Assembly: GCA_965248905.1 (NCBI GenBank) | Contig: CBDFKS010000005.1 | Location: 186,001-250,000 of the forward strand | Direction of reading: 5' to 3' | DNA: 64,000 nucleotides | Origin: CBDFKS01 sp965248905 | GTDB lineage: Bacteria > Chloroflexota > Dehalococcoidia > Lucifugimonadales > JAGWBF01 | Part shown: positions 35,305-44,504 of the stretch, piece after piece | How the letters are laid out: every line of letters begins with the position of its first letter | Position numbering within the stretch: position 1 is the first letter of the stretch | The notes under the pieces: generated by a model | What the model was told of the DNA's origin: nothing | The model's input: the letters and a program-made list of their open reading frames with translations, nothing else | Database searches by the model: none | Translations under genes and position numbers: made by a program

Positions 35305-36525
35305 GTGAACCCTATCAAAGCTCTGGCTAACATTCCATATCAATGGGCAGTCGTCGTGCTGTGCATCGTCGCTACATTGCCCATTGGCTTTGTCAGCCTT
35401 GGGTTCGGGGCACTGTACCCGTTTATTCAAGAAGACCTGGACATTAATCGGGCTCAACTAGGACTCATAGCCTCCGGACCTCTTGTGGGTGGCACTGTAA
35501 CCTCCCTCTTTGTAGGTTGGCTCGCTGATGTGATCGGCGTACGGCGCCTACAGGCGGCGGCTCTGGTAGCGATAGCAGCTACTCTGGTCCTATACGCTCT
35601 GATGCAATCCCTGGCCCAAGGCATCGCTCTGGGCCTACTCATCGGTGCCGTCCAGGCCGTATCTTATCCAGCCACAGCGAAGGCTATCATAGATTGGCAG
35701 CCGCCCCGCCGTCGCGGTCTGTCCCTGGGAATATTGGAAGCGAGTATCCCGGGTAGCGGACTTATCTCCGCTCTACTCCTGACCTTTGTGGCGGTAACCT
35801 TCAGCTGGCGAGTCGCCGTGGTGGTTGTTGCCGTGGCAATCGCAATGGCCAGCCTCTCCTTCTACCTCTATTACAGAGACGCACCTAGCAAGCGAGGGGA
35901 GGAAATCAAGCCGGACAGACCGGGCGGAAGACTGTCCATGGTGCTCAAGAACCGGGATATTTGGCTGGCCTCACTGTCCGGCGCCGCCCTGGCGGGTGTC
36001 ATGAGCGTCGTATTCAGCTATATGGTCCTCTTCCTGAAGGAGGACATGTTCCTATCAGCGGGGTTAGCCGGCAGCCTTCTGGCCGTTGTCATGGGTGCCG
36101 GTACAGTGGGACGTGTGGGGTGGGGCCTGGTCAGCGATTTGATGCTAGGTGGACGTCGCGTGGTGATCCTGGCATTTGTGGCGAGCTTGTCGGCGCTGTC
36201 TATGGCATTCCTGGCGTTGCTCTCTTCGGCGGTTCCCCTTGGGATAGTTTTGCTGGTTTTGCTCTTCGTGGGCGTCACCACACTCGGCTGGGGAGGATTG
36301 CACAGCACCCTACTGGCTGAACTAGTTGAGCCTGGGCTCACCGGAACAGCTATAGGATTCGCCTCAACAATCATTCGCCTCATAGCCTTTGGGGTCATAC
36401 CTGTGTTTGGGCTTATCGTCGACAAGACAGGCTCCTACGAGGTTGGCTGGTGGATGATGACGGGGCTAACCGTTGTCGGCGTGTCGCTGCTGGCGCTCAT
36501 GCGGCCTGAGGCGAGGGCGCGTTGA
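35305..36525 (+). CDS. MFS transporter
   Basis: A 406-residue major facilitator with about twelve predicted hydrophobic segments. The loop 2-3 signature is seen as GWLADVIGVRRLQAAALV, and the central hydrophilic loop (YRDAPSKRGEEIKPDRPGG) lies near residue 195. The second half has GRVGWGLVSDLMLGGRRVV, the repeat of the loop motif. It starts with GTG 35305; the frame upstream has no better start. It probably carries a small organic anion or amide-type compound, as it sits between an amidohydrolase and an amidase, but the substrate is not known. It converges with the amidase gene. Confidence 0.88.
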   Translation: MNPIKALANIPYQWAVVVLCIVATLPIGFVSLGFGALYPFIQEDLDINRAQLGLIASGPLVGGTVTSLFVGWLADVIGVRRLQAAALVAIAATLVLYALMQSLAQGIALGLLIGAVQAVSYPATAKAIIDWQPPRRRGLSLGILEASIPGSGLISALLLTFVAVTFSWRVAVVVVAVAIAMASLSFYLYYRDAPSKRGEEIKPDRPGGRLSMVLKNRDIWLASLSGAALAGVMSVVFSYMVLFLKEDMFLSAGLAGSLLAVVMGAGTVGRVGWGLVSDLMLGGRRVVILAFVASLSALSMAFLALLSSAVPLGIVLLVLLFVGVTTLGWGGLHSTLLAELVEPGLTGTAIGFASTIIRLIAFGVIPVFGLIVDKTGSYEVGWWMMTGLTVVGVSLLALMRPEARAR

Positions 36526-36595
36526 TCCGCGGTACGCTTGATAGAAGCTATGTGAGACTTCAGGATGAGGTCATGATAGCCACTGGCGCATCGCC

Positions 36596-37999
36596 TTACA
36601 CAGTAGGAGGTCTCCTCTTGTGCCATGGAGTGCTCTGCTCGTAGGCGTGGGCCACCTTGAAGACCATGTCGTCTCTCCCGGGACGTCCAGCTATCTGAAG
36701 TCCCATGGGCAACTCCCTGGAGTTAAATCCGCAGCATAAGGTCAATGCAGGCCCGTTGGCTAGGTTGAAGGTGGGTGTCAGGATAAATGGGAGGGGCATC
36801 GCCGCCTCTTTGCTGGTGATGGGCCTGTCTTCCTGAATCTCCATGGCGGTCTTTCCCAAAGTCGGGGATACCAGCACGTCGTACTTCTCCAGCGCCTCGT
36901 CCACCTGTTGCCTAAGCATATGCCGTAGTTTCTGGGCCTTGTAGTACACCTGAGCCGGAATCAGGCCACCCGTCAGGTGCCCCCTTCGGTTGGCATAGCC
37001 GTAGTCCTTGAGTCTCGTCTTTATCCAATTCCAGTGGCCCGCCGCCGCCTCGACGTATGTTATTACCCAGAAAATTGGGAAGGCGTGGGTGGACAGGGGG
37101 ATTGACACTTCGCCGACCGAAGCACCCAACTCGGCCAGGACGGATGTAGCCTTCGATACTGCGTCGCTGATCTCCGGCTCGATCACCTGGCTTTCGGCTA
37201 GTTCTTTGACTACTCCCACCCGTAGACCTTTTATGTTGCCATCCAGGGCCTGTTTGTAATCGGGTACAGGAGTATCCCAGGAGTAAGGGTCCTTGGGGTC
37301 GTGGCCGGCTATTGCTTGCAGAGTCATGGCAGCATCGGACACTGTGCGGGACATTGGGCCTACGGCGTCCAGAGACCAGGCCCCGCCCATAAGTCCGTAC
37401 CGGCTCACCAGTCCCCAGGTAGGCTTCACCCCTACCAAGGCGCACCAGGTCGCCGGAAATCTAATGGAGCCGCCTGTGTCCTCCCCCAACGACGTGGAGC
37501 AGAGAAAGGCGGCTGTGGCAGCACCGGATCCGCTGCTGGATGGCCCCGCGTACATATCCAGGTTCCATGGATTGCGAGGACTACTATAGCGCTGAGTGGG
37601 AGACAGGGCGAACTCAGTGAGATTGGTCTTGCCCAGTATGATGGCCCCTGCCTTTTTCAAGTTAGCTATGACCGTAGCGTCCTCGTCTGGGAAGAAGTCG
37701 GCTAGAATCCGGGAGCCGCCGGTAGAGCGAATGCCCTTGGTCCAGACCTGGTCTTTTACGGCGACGGGAATTCCATGCATGGGTCCCAGATAGTTGCCTT
37801 GGGCAATTTGCTGCTCCGCCTTCCGTGCTGCCTCCAATGCTTCATTTCGGCTGACGGTGAGGAAAGCCTGGAACTTGAAGTCCAAGCTATCAATTCGTTC
37901 AATGTACACCTCGGTGGCCTCCACGGGGGAGACCTCCTTGCTCTTGATCCGCTCGGAAAGCTCGGCGGTCGAAAGAAATGCTATATCTTTCCTGTCCAT
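36596..37999 (-). CDS. Amidase (amidase signature family), second copy
   Basis: A 467-residue amidase signature enzyme with catalytic Lys in HGIPVAVKDQVWTKG, the Ser-rich AGPSSSGSGAATAAF, and GEDTGGSIRFPATWCALVGV with the cis-Ser and nucleophile Ser. It is clearly related to the amidase at 23.7 kb but not a recent duplicate (the Ser segment is GPSSSGSG here, GGSSGGSG there). No GatB/GatC is nearby, so it is probably a free amidase. Both genes have the same promoter hexamers and flanks, suggesting common regulation. ATG 37999 has an AAAGGAG site upstream. Confidence 0.9.
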   Translation of the reverse strand: MDRKDIAFLSTAELSERIKSKEVSPVEATEVYIERIDSLDFKFQAFLTVSRNEALEAARKAEQQIAQGNYLGPMHGIPVAVKDQVWTKGIRSTGGSRILADFFPDEDATVIANLKKAGAIILGKTNLTEFALSPTQRYSSPRNPWNLDMYAGPSSSGSGAATAAFLCSTSLGEDTGGSIRFPATWCALVGVKPTWGLVSRYGLMGGAWSLDAVGPMSRTVSDAAMTLQAIAGHDPKDPYSWDTPVPDYKQALDGNIKGLRVGVVKELAESQVIEPEISDAVSKATSVLAELGASVGEVSIPLSTHAFPIFWVITYVEAAAGHWNWIKTRLKDYGYANRRGHLTGGLIPAQVYYKAQKLRHMLRQQVDEALEKYDVLVSPTLGKTAMEIQEDRPITSKEAAMPLPFILTPTFNLANGPALTLCCGFNSRELPMGLQIAGRPGRDDMVFKVAHAYEQSTPWHKRRPPTV

Positions 38000-38126
38000 A
38001 GTGGCTCCTTTCGCTGGCCTACAAAACCTTTTAGGGGAGAGCTAGATAACTTGAGCGCGAAACTGCTAGAGCAACTGACCCAAAGAGGGCGCCCGGTTTG
38101 ACGATATTCGGCTTTGGATTGGACAA

Positions 38127-38155
38127 ATTGTAGTGTCGGCTGGGACCATCGTCAA
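38127..38155 (-). promoter_or_regulatory. Promoter of the second amidase gene, shared motif 2
   Basis: On the minus strand TTGACG (38150-38155), 17 bp, TACAAT (38127-38132). The flank ATGCTCGC before the -35 and CAC before the -10 are identical to the promoter at 25220-25248, while the spacer sequence differs. Confidence 0.6.
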
Positions 38156-38201
38156 GCGAGCATCTTGCATATTTCAAATTTATTGCGAGGGGTGAGCGTT
38201 G

Positions 38202-38777
38202 ATGAATGTACACGAAGAATCTAAACTACCTCTATCCATTGCCGGGATGGAGGGAGCAGAGATGCCTGAGATAACTTGTGTTAAATGTGGCACACGCCAT
38301 GGAATCACTCACCAAGGATACCTCTACGGGAACCAAAGGGTTCCCAATGGCAAAGTTAGAGGGGTTCTTACATGCTACGCTCCCCAAGAGAGGGGTCGGG
38401 CTGAAGATACTCCATGCCATGGAGAGACCTTGTTTGAACTAACTCAGAATGCCATCTCATGGGCACCTGGGCAACTGTTTAGGGAAGGTCTGGCACCACA
38501 CATAACCTCCATTACGAGAGGATTGTTTGCAGAAGCATTGCAGGCTTATTACGGAGGAGCCTACAAGGGTACTGTAGCACTCTGTCGGTCAGCAATAGAA
38601 CAAGCATTAGACGAGAAGAACGTTCGTGGAAGAGACCTTTGGGCGAAAATTGAGAACTGCCCAGATGACATTTTAGGCTCATCAGAGAAAACAAAAGCAG
38701 ATTCGGCAAGACTGGATGGGAGAGACGCCTTGCATCATCTGCTCAATGTAACCCCGTCAGACGGACTAGGAGCCTGA
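38202..38777 (+). pseudogene. DUF4145-like protein, truncated by IS insertion
   Basis: An N-terminal CVKCGTRHG half zinc finger and a C-terminal AYYGGAYKGTVALCRSAIEQALDEKN segment resemble DUF4145 proteins, which often occur with restriction or defence genes but have no fixed function. Codons up to 38768 are native; the last two residues and the TGA come from the IS1182-like element that begins at 38770. The continuation is not found beyond the IS pair, where a transposase remnant starts, so the gene is truncated for good. ATG 38202 has GAGGGGTG upstream. Base composition is more AT-rich than in its neighbours. Confidence 0.65.
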
Positions 38778-40525
38778 GCAATTAGTCGTGTGGTGCCGGG
38801 GCACTGCTGTACTCGCGCGATTTCCGCAAGGAGCGACGCTTGGGTGGGGACAGGGAGTTCTTGTAGACTGGAGGTCCACGCTACGGAGGCGCCAATGTTT
38901 CGATCGTACGATCAAAGCCAACCATTCCTACTGCCCCCGAGTTTGCAGGACTTCGTGGATGAGAATCACCCTGCTCACCTGATCAATGACTTGGTGGACC
39001 AAGTGGATCTGAGTGCCCTGGAAGCGCGCTACGGAAACCTCGGCCAGCCCGCCTACCATCCGCGCCTGATGCTGAAGGTCATCCTGTACGGTTTCACCGT
39101 TGGGATATTCAGCTCTCGCAAACTCCAGCGGGCCTGCCAGGAGAACCTGGCCTTCAAGTACCTGGCGGGCATGGAGACCCCGGTGTTCAGGACCTTCATC
39201 GAGTTCCGGCAGCGGCACCGGGACGATATGAAAGAGGTCTTCGTACAGACGGTGAAGCTGGCCCGCGCCTTAGGGCTGGCGCGGCTCGGTGCGGTGGCAC
39301 TGGATGGTTCCAAGGTAGAGGCCGACACTTCCAAGCATAAGGCCATGAGCTACGGCCGCATGCTGGAGGAGGAATCGAAGCTGAGGGTGGAAATTGAGCA
39401 GTTGCTCGAGGCGGCGCAGGCCACCGACGAGCAGGAGGACCAGGAATGCAGCCCCGATTCGGATGGCTACCGGGTGTCGGACGAACTGGCGCGGCGGGAA
39501 CAGCGGCTGGAGAAGATCGAAGAGGCCAAGGCCGCCTTGGAGGAGCGGGAGAAGAGGGAACACCCCGACGAGCCGATCGACCCGAAGAAGCAGGTCTCCT
39601 TTGCGGACCATGATGCACGGTGCTTTAGCAAGCCGGGGGACGGGACTCGATACGTCTATAATGCCCAGGCCGCAGTGGACATGGACAACCAGATCATCGT
39701 GTCGAACCATATCGAGGACTCGGTCAGTGACGCACACGCAGCCGAACCGATCCTGGCGCACATGGAGCAGGAGCTGGACCAGGTGCCCCGGGCGTTGGTG
39801 ACTGACGCGGGCTACGGGAACCAGAACACGCTGGACAGTTGCCGGAAGCGGGGCGTGACGCCGGTGTGTGCCACGACCCGAGAGGGAAAAGAAGGTCAGG
39901 AGGTAGGCAAACTGGACCGCCTCAGCTACGACCGGGATCAGGACAGGTTTGTTTGCCCCCGCGGTCACACCTTCGCCTTTGCTCATGAGCATCCCACCAA
40001 CGGGGCGAGAACATACAAGACGATGGAGCCCGTGGCCTGCACGTGTGGCCAGTACGAAGCCGCTGATGGTCGTGAAGTGATCAGCGTGGGCCAGGGTCAC
40101 CTGGCCAAACGCGAACTCAAGCGGATTATGGACGGGACGGGCCATCGAGAGCTCTATCGTCGGCGCAAATGTACGGTAGAACCGGTGTTCGGGCAGATCA
40201 AGGTCGGCATGGGATTCCGGCGGTTCTGGTATCGGGGTAGGCAGAACGTGGGCAGCGAATGGAACCTGGTGTGCGCCGCGTTCAATGTTAAGAAGATCGC
40301 GGCCTTGCTGCCCATCCAGCGTCACCCGGTCAACCCGGAGCAGGCCGCTGGCGACGAGGGCGCGAACCGGTCCATTTCGAAGCTGCGACCGCTCATCTTC
40401 CTCTTCTTCAGCGGTCCCGTGGCGCGATTCATCCGATCAATCCGTCCACGGCCATCCGCGCGGTCTCCCTATTGCCCCACGCTGCTCGAGGCTCCCATGA
40501 CCGGCATCACTAATTGCTCAGACTC
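38770..40525 (+). mobile_element. IS1182-like element, copy 1 of a head-to-tail pair
   Basis: A 1756-bp element with imperfect terminal repeats GAGCCTGAGCAATTAGT / GAGTCTGAGCAATTAGT (one mismatch). It is bordered by CTAG on the left (38766-38769) and shares a single CTAG (40526-40529) with copy 2. CTAG is the probable 4-bp target duplication. It carries one transposase gene. It interrupts or abuts a DUF4145-like gene. Confidence 0.88.
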
Positions 40526-40529
40526 CTAG
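38895..40529 (+). CDS. IS1182-family transposase, copy 1
   Basis: DDE transposase of 544 residues. An N-terminal region (FVDENHPAHLINDLVDQVDL, YHPRLMLKVILYGF) is the DUF772-like part. The catalytic Asp residues are in GAVALDGSKVEAD and VTDAGYGN, and the Glu in VEPVFGQIKVGMGFRRFW. ATG 38895 has ACGGAGG upstream; the open frame begins 35 codons earlier without a site. The last sense base and the TAG stop (40527-40529) are supplied by the CTAG junction and not by the element itself. Large antisense frames within it (for example 39270-40325) are shadows. Confidence 0.92.
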   Translation: MFRSYDQSQPFLLPPSLQDFVDENHPAHLINDLVDQVDLSALEARYGNLGQPAYHPRLMLKVILYGFTVGIFSSRKLQRACQENLAFKYLAGMETPVFRTFIEFRQRHRDDMKEVFVQTVKLARALGLARLGAVALDGSKVEADTSKHKAMSYGRMLEEESKLRVEIEQLLEAAQATDEQEDQECSPDSDGYRVSDELARREQRLEKIEEAKAALEEREKREHPDEPIDPKKQVSFADHDARCFSKPGDGTRYVYNAQAAVDMDNQIIVSNHIEDSVSDAHAAEPILAHMEQELDQVPRALVTDAGYGNQNTLDSCRKRGVTPVCATTREGKEGQEVGKLDRLSYDRDQDRFVCPRGHTFAFAHEHPTNGARTYKTMEPVACTCGQYEAADGREVISVGQGHLAKRELKRIMDGTGHRELYRRRKCTVEPVFGQIKVGMGFRRFWYRGRQNVGSEWNLVCAAFNVKKIAALLPIQRHPVNPEQAAGDEGANRSISKLRPLIFLFFSGPVARFIRSIRPRPSARSPYCPTLLEAPMTGITNCSDS

Positions 40530-42285
40530 GAGCCTGAGCAATTAGTCGTGTGGTGCCGGGGCACTGCTGTACTCGCGCGATTTCCGCAAGGAGCGACGCT
40601 TGGGTGGGGACAGGGAGTTCTTGTAGACTGGAGGTCCACGCTACGGAGGCGCCAATGTTTCGATCGTACGATCAAAGCCAACCATTCCTACTGCCCCCGA
40701 GTTTGCAGGACTTCGTGGATGAGAATCACCCTGCTCACCTGATCAATGACTTGGTGGACCAAGTGGATCTGAGTGCCCTGGAAGCGCGCTACGGAAACCT
40801 CGGCCAGCCCGCCTACCATCCGCGCCTGATGCTGAAGGTCATCCTGTACGGTTTCACCGTTGGGATATTCAGCTCTCGCAAACTCCAGCGGGCCTGCCAG
40901 GAGAACCTGGCCTTCAAGTACCTGGCGGGCATGGAGACCCCGGTGTTCAGGACCTTCATCGAGTTCCGGCAGCGGCACCGGGACGATATGAAAGAGGTCT
41001 TCGTACAGACGGTGAAGCTGGCCCGCGCCTTAGGGCTGGCGCGGCTCGGTGCGGTGGCACTGGATGGTTCCAAGGTAGAGGCCGACACTTCCAAGCATAA
41101 GGCCATGAGCTACGGCCGCATGCTGGAGGAGGAATCGAAGCTGAGGGTGGAAATTGAGCAGTTGCTCGAGGCGGCGCAGGCCACCGACGAGCAGGAGGAC
41201 CAGGAATGCAGCCCCGATTCGGATGGCTACCGGGTGTCGGACGAACTGGCGCGGCGGGAACAGCGGCTGGAGAAGATCGAAGAGGCCAAGGCCGCCTTGG
41301 AGGAGCGGGAGAAGAGGGAACACCCCGACGAGCCGATCGACCCGAAGAAGCAGGTCTCCTTTGCGGACCATGATGCACGGTGCTTTAGCAAGCCGGGGGA
41401 CGGGACTCGATACGTCTATAATGCCCAGGCCGCAGTGGACATGGACAACCAGATCATCGTGTCGAACCATATCGAGGACTCGGTCAGTGACGCACACGCA
41501 GCCGAACCGATCCTGGCGCACATGGAGCAGGAGCTGGACCAGGTGCCCCGGGCGTTGGTGACTGACGCGGGCTACGGGAACCAGAACACGCTGGACAGTT
41601 GCCGGAAGCGGGGCGTGACGCCGGTGTGTGCCACGACCCGAGAGGGAAAAGAAGGTCAGGAGGTAGGCAAACTGGACCGCCTCAGCTACGACCGGGATCA
41701 GGACAGGTTTGTTTGCCCCCGCGGTCACACCTTCGCCTTTGCTCATGAGCATCCCACCAACGGGGCGAGAACATACAAGACGATGGAGCCCGTGGCCTGC
41801 ACGTGTGGCCAGTACGAAGCCGCTGATGGTCGTGAAGTGATCAGCGTGGGCCAGGGTCACCTGGCCAAACGCGAACTCAAGCGGATTATGGACGGGACGG
41901 GCCATCGAGAGCTCTATCGTCGGCGCAAATGTACGGTAGAACCGGTGTTCGGGCAGATCAAGGTCGGCATGGGATTCCGGCGGTTCTGGTATCGGGGTAG
42001 GCAGAACGTGGGCAGCGAATGGAACCTGGTGTGCGCCGCGTTCAATGTTAAGAAGATCGCGGCCTTGCTGCCCATCCAGCGTCACCCGGTCAACCCGGAG
42101 CAGGCCGCTGGCGACGAGGGCGCGAACCGGTCCATTTCGAAGCTGCGACCGCTCATCTTCCTCTTCTTCAGCGGTCCCGTGGCGCGATTCATCCGATCAA
42201 TCCGTCCACGGCCATCCGCGCGGTCTCCCTATTGCCCCACGCTGCTCGAGGCTCCCATGACCGGCATCACTAATTGCTCAGACTC
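40530..42285 (+). mobile_element. IS1182-like element, copy 2 of a head-to-tail pair
   Basis: It appears identical to copy 1, offset by exactly 1760 bp (1756-bp element plus CTAG). Right border CTAG is at 42286-42289. The full array reads CTAG-IS-CTAG-IS-CTAG, which fits insertion of a second copy into the CTAG flank of the first, a dimer insertion, or an assembly duplication. Confidence 0.85.
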
Positions 42286-42289
42286 CTAG
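40655..42289 (+). CDS. IS1182-family transposase, copy 2
   Basis: Same 544-residue protein as copy 1 with no visible difference, including the DDE residues and the ACGGAGG ribosome site. Its TAG stop (42287-42289) again comes from the flanking CTAG. With both copies intact, active transposase should be made unless the duplication is an assembly artefact. Confidence 0.9.
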   Translation: MFRSYDQSQPFLLPPSLQDFVDENHPAHLINDLVDQVDLSALEARYGNLGQPAYHPRLMLKVILYGFTVGIFSSRKLQRACQENLAFKYLAGMETPVFRTFIEFRQRHRDDMKEVFVQTVKLARALGLARLGAVALDGSKVEADTSKHKAMSYGRMLEEESKLRVEIEQLLEAAQATDEQEDQECSPDSDGYRVSDELARREQRLEKIEEAKAALEEREKREHPDEPIDPKKQVSFADHDARCFSKPGDGTRYVYNAQAAVDMDNQIIVSNHIEDSVSDAHAAEPILAHMEQELDQVPRALVTDAGYGNQNTLDSCRKRGVTPVCATTREGKEGQEVGKLDRLSYDRDQDRFVCPRGHTFAFAHEHPTNGARTYKTMEPVACTCGQYEAADGREVISVGQGHLAKRELKRIMDGTGHRELYRRRKCTVEPVFGQIKVGMGFRRFWYRGRQNVGSEWNLVCAAFNVKKIAALLPIQRHPVNPEQAAGDEGANRSISKLRPLIFLFFSGPVARFIRSIRPRPSARSPYCPTLLEAPMTGITNCSDS

Positions 42290-42316
42290 TGACCCTAAAC
42301 ATGACTGTAGGATTGC

Positions 42317-42732
42317 TCAACCATATTTCCACAAAGTCGCCGTTGTCTGCATTGCAATCAGAGAAAGATAACAGTGAACAGTAACTTTCCGCCTACCCCT
42401 AACAGTAATGTGATTAAGCGCCCTCTGACCTTTGAGTCGGCTGAAGGCTCGCTCTACGGCTTGGCGTTGTTTATACAGGGCCTTGTGCTCAGGAGTGTAC
42501 TCAAAGCCAGCAGCCTTGGCTATAAGGGCTTTGTGCCTGCGGTTGTATTGGACAATGGGGACGGCTGCATACTGGCGGCGCACAAGGCGGTCAAAGTCTT
42601 TCGAGGAATAGCCAGAATCCGCCATGCAGAGAAGTGCTTTTGGGGAAGAAGGTCATCCATGGGCTCAGGAAATAAATAAGCAAGACGCTCAAGCGTATTT
42701 GGAAAGATAGAAAACCATTGTTGCAAGTCCAT
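42317..42732 (-). pseudogene. Remnant of a DDE transposase (IS5/IS4-like)
   Basis: The frame 42317-42625 gives the C-terminal part of a DDE transposase: MADSGYSSKDFDRLV with the second Asp, then QAVERAFSRLKGQRALNHIT with the Glu and the usual ISs-type R(3)E(6)K context. Upstream residues (LFPEPMDDLLPQKHFSAWRI) lie in another frame, so there is a frameshift near 42520-42626, and the N-terminal half with the first Asp is missing. It is older than the adjacent IS pair, which sits at its downstream edge. Confidence 0.7.
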
Positions 42733-42749
42733 ATCGTCAATGTTATACT
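42721..42749 (+). promoter_or_regulatory. Probable promoter of the nusA operon
   Basis: TTGCAA (42721-42726), 17 bp spacer, TATACT (42744-42749). It lies at the edge of the transposase remnant and 154 bp upstream of the nusA ATG. Being placed next to mobile DNA, it may have replaced the original promoter. Confidence 0.5.
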
Positions 42750-42773
42750 ATGAGTCGATTGTCCTTCCTGTTT

Positions 42774-42800
42774 GAAGGCCCCGATACTTCGGGGCTTCTT
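42774..42800 (+). terminator. Hairpin in the nusA leader, possible attenuator
   Basis: GCCCCGA (42778-42784) pairs with TCGGGGC (42789-42795) around TACT, extended by GAAG/CTTC, followed by TTCTT. It lies between the promoter and nusA, so it would act as an attenuator in the leader; NusA itself affects termination, which would permit feedback control. Confidence 0.5.
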
Positions 42801-42902
42801 ATTAGGTGCCCATAACGGACAAACGGAGTAAAATCAGTGGGCAAGTAGGCGACTGGAAGAGAGATACCAGAGCCAAAACACTCATCGGGAGCGAAAGACG
42901 CC

Positions 42903-44492
42903 ATGAAGAGTGACTTTTTGATAGCCTTAACACAGTTGGCAGCCGAAAGACACTTGCCACGAGAGCAGGTGTTGCAAGCTATTGAAGCCGCGTTGGCTTC
43001 TGCTTTCAAAAAGGACAACCTAGTCGTGGGGCAAAACATTTCCGTCAAGCTTAACCCCAACAGCGGGGAAGTAAACGTTTATGCGACGCGTACCGTGGTG
43101 GAAGAGGTGGAGGACTCCCGCCGGGAGATGGACCTGGCTGAAGCCAAAAGGTTGAAAAAAGACGCGGTTATCGGTGACGATATCGCGGTCGAGGCGCTAC
43201 CTCACCAAGTAAGCCGTATTGCAGCGCAAACGGCCAAACAGGTTGTTCTCCAACGTCTCCGAGAGGTGGAGCGAGAGTTGGTCTTCGCAGAGTTCGTCGA
43301 CCGCGCAGACGATGTCATCTCTGGAGTCGTGAGTCAGATCGAGCCTGGCAGGGTAATAATAATTGACCTGGGCCGCGCTCAGGCAGTGCTTCTTCCCGAG
43401 GATCAGGTTCCAACCGAGCGTTACAAAAAGGGACAACGGCTCAAGGTTTACGTGCTTGATGTGAGGCGTACCGCCAAGGGCCCCGAAATCCTGGTTTCTC
43501 GAAGCCATAAAAGCCTGCTTAAGCGTCTCTTCGAGATCGAGGTCCCCGAGGTATTCAACGGCATTGTCGAGATCAAGGCTATTTCCAGGGAAGCTGGATC
43601 TCGCAGTAAGGTCGCCGTAGTATCTCGCCAAGACGGAATCGATCCCGTGGGTTCATGTATAGGTATGAGGGGCAACCGAATCCAGAGCATCGTTAATGAG
43701 CTCCAGGGTGAAAAGATCGATGTCGTGCGATGGGACAAGGACCCTAAGCAGCTAATATCAAACGCGCTCAGTCCCTCCGAAGTAGTTCATGTAGAGCTAA
43801 ATGAGGAACAAGAGACGGCCTATGTGATCGTACCAGAGCGTCAGCTATCCTTGGCCATTGGTAAAGAAGGACAGAACGCCCGCCTGGCTGCCAAGCTCAC
43901 GAACATCCGCCTTGATATCAAGAGCATGAGTGAGTGGGAGGCCATAAGAGCACAACAGCAAGCTGATGGTGAAGTCGAGTCCCAGTCCGAGGCTGTGGCC
44001 GTTGTTGAAGCTGAAGAAGAGTTGGTCCTCGAAACTGAACCCGTCGAAGCCGCAGTACCGACAGAGTCTGAAGTAGCGGAAGAGCTTATCGCGGAAGCTC
44101 TAAAACCAGCCACTGAAGTAGAAACTCCCGTAGAAGAGGAAGTGGTTGCACCTAACCTCCAGGAGATGGAGGAACCCGCGGCTGAGCAGGTTGCGACCAA
44201 TAAACTGAGTCCCGAAGAGGAGTTGGCTCTCCAAGCCATAGAGGAAGAGGCGGCGGAAGAAGAAGAGGAGGAAGAGGAAGAAGGGGAGGTTGGTGAGGAG
44301 GTGTGGAAGGTGCCGGAGTTGGCTTCCGGTCCGGGACAGATTAGGTTTGCTGAAGATATACTGGGCGACTTCCGTGGCAGAGGACGGAAGGAGAAGAAGA
44401 GCAAGCGACGCCCTCAAGGTGGTAATTGGAGACCACCAAAGAGCGGTGCGGCTGGCCGTAGCGTACGCACAGATGTGAGTAAAGCCCCATAG
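42903..44492 (+). CDS. nusA: Transcription termination/antitermination factor NusA with long acidic tail
   Basis: NusA of 529 residues. N-terminal RNA polymerase-binding domain about 1-130; S1 domain about 137-201 (SGVVSQIEPGRVIIIDLGRA); KH1 with GMRGNR at 254-259 and KH2 with GKEGQN at 320-325. NusA binds RNA polymerase and nascent RNA and modulates pausing and termination. From residue 351 on there is a 179-residue Glu/Ala/Val-rich tail with a run of about ten Glu, ending in a basic segment (RGRKEKKSKRRPQGG). This tail is not standard NusA and may be a polyanionic regulator of RNA binding. First gene of the operon nusA-rnpM-infB-rbfA-truB; rimP, which usually precedes nusA, is missing. Confidence 0.97.
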   Translation: MKSDFLIALTQLAAERHLPREQVLQAIEAALASAFKKDNLVVGQNISVKLNPNSGEVNVYATRTVVEEVEDSRREMDLAEAKRLKKDAVIGDDIAVEALPHQVSRIAAQTAKQVVLQRLREVERELVFAEFVDRADDVISGVVSQIEPGRVIIIDLGRAQAVLLPEDQVPTERYKKGQRLKVYVLDVRRTAKGPEILVSRSHKSLLKRLFEIEVPEVFNGIVEIKAISREAGSRSKVAVVSRQDGIDPVGSCIGMRGNRIQSIVNELQGEKIDVVRWDKDPKQLISNALSPSEVVHVELNEEQETAYVIVPERQLSLAIGKEGQNARLAAKLTNIRLDIKSMSEWEAIRAQQQADGEVESQSEAVAVVEAEEELVLETEPVEAAVPTESEVAEELIAEALKPATEVETPVEEEVVAPNLQEMEEPAAEQVATNKLSPEEELALQAIEEEAAEEEEEEEEEGEVGEEVWKVPELASGPGQIRFAEDILGDFRGRGRKEKKSKRRPQGGNWRPPKSGAAGRSVRTDVSKAP

Positions 44493-44504
44493 CTGAGTTA
44501 ACGT

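Noticed and set aside
39270..40325. 351-codon antisense frame in the IS1182-like element (and its copy at 41030-42085)
   Set aside because: Complement of the transposase; composition is biased and no family is recognised.
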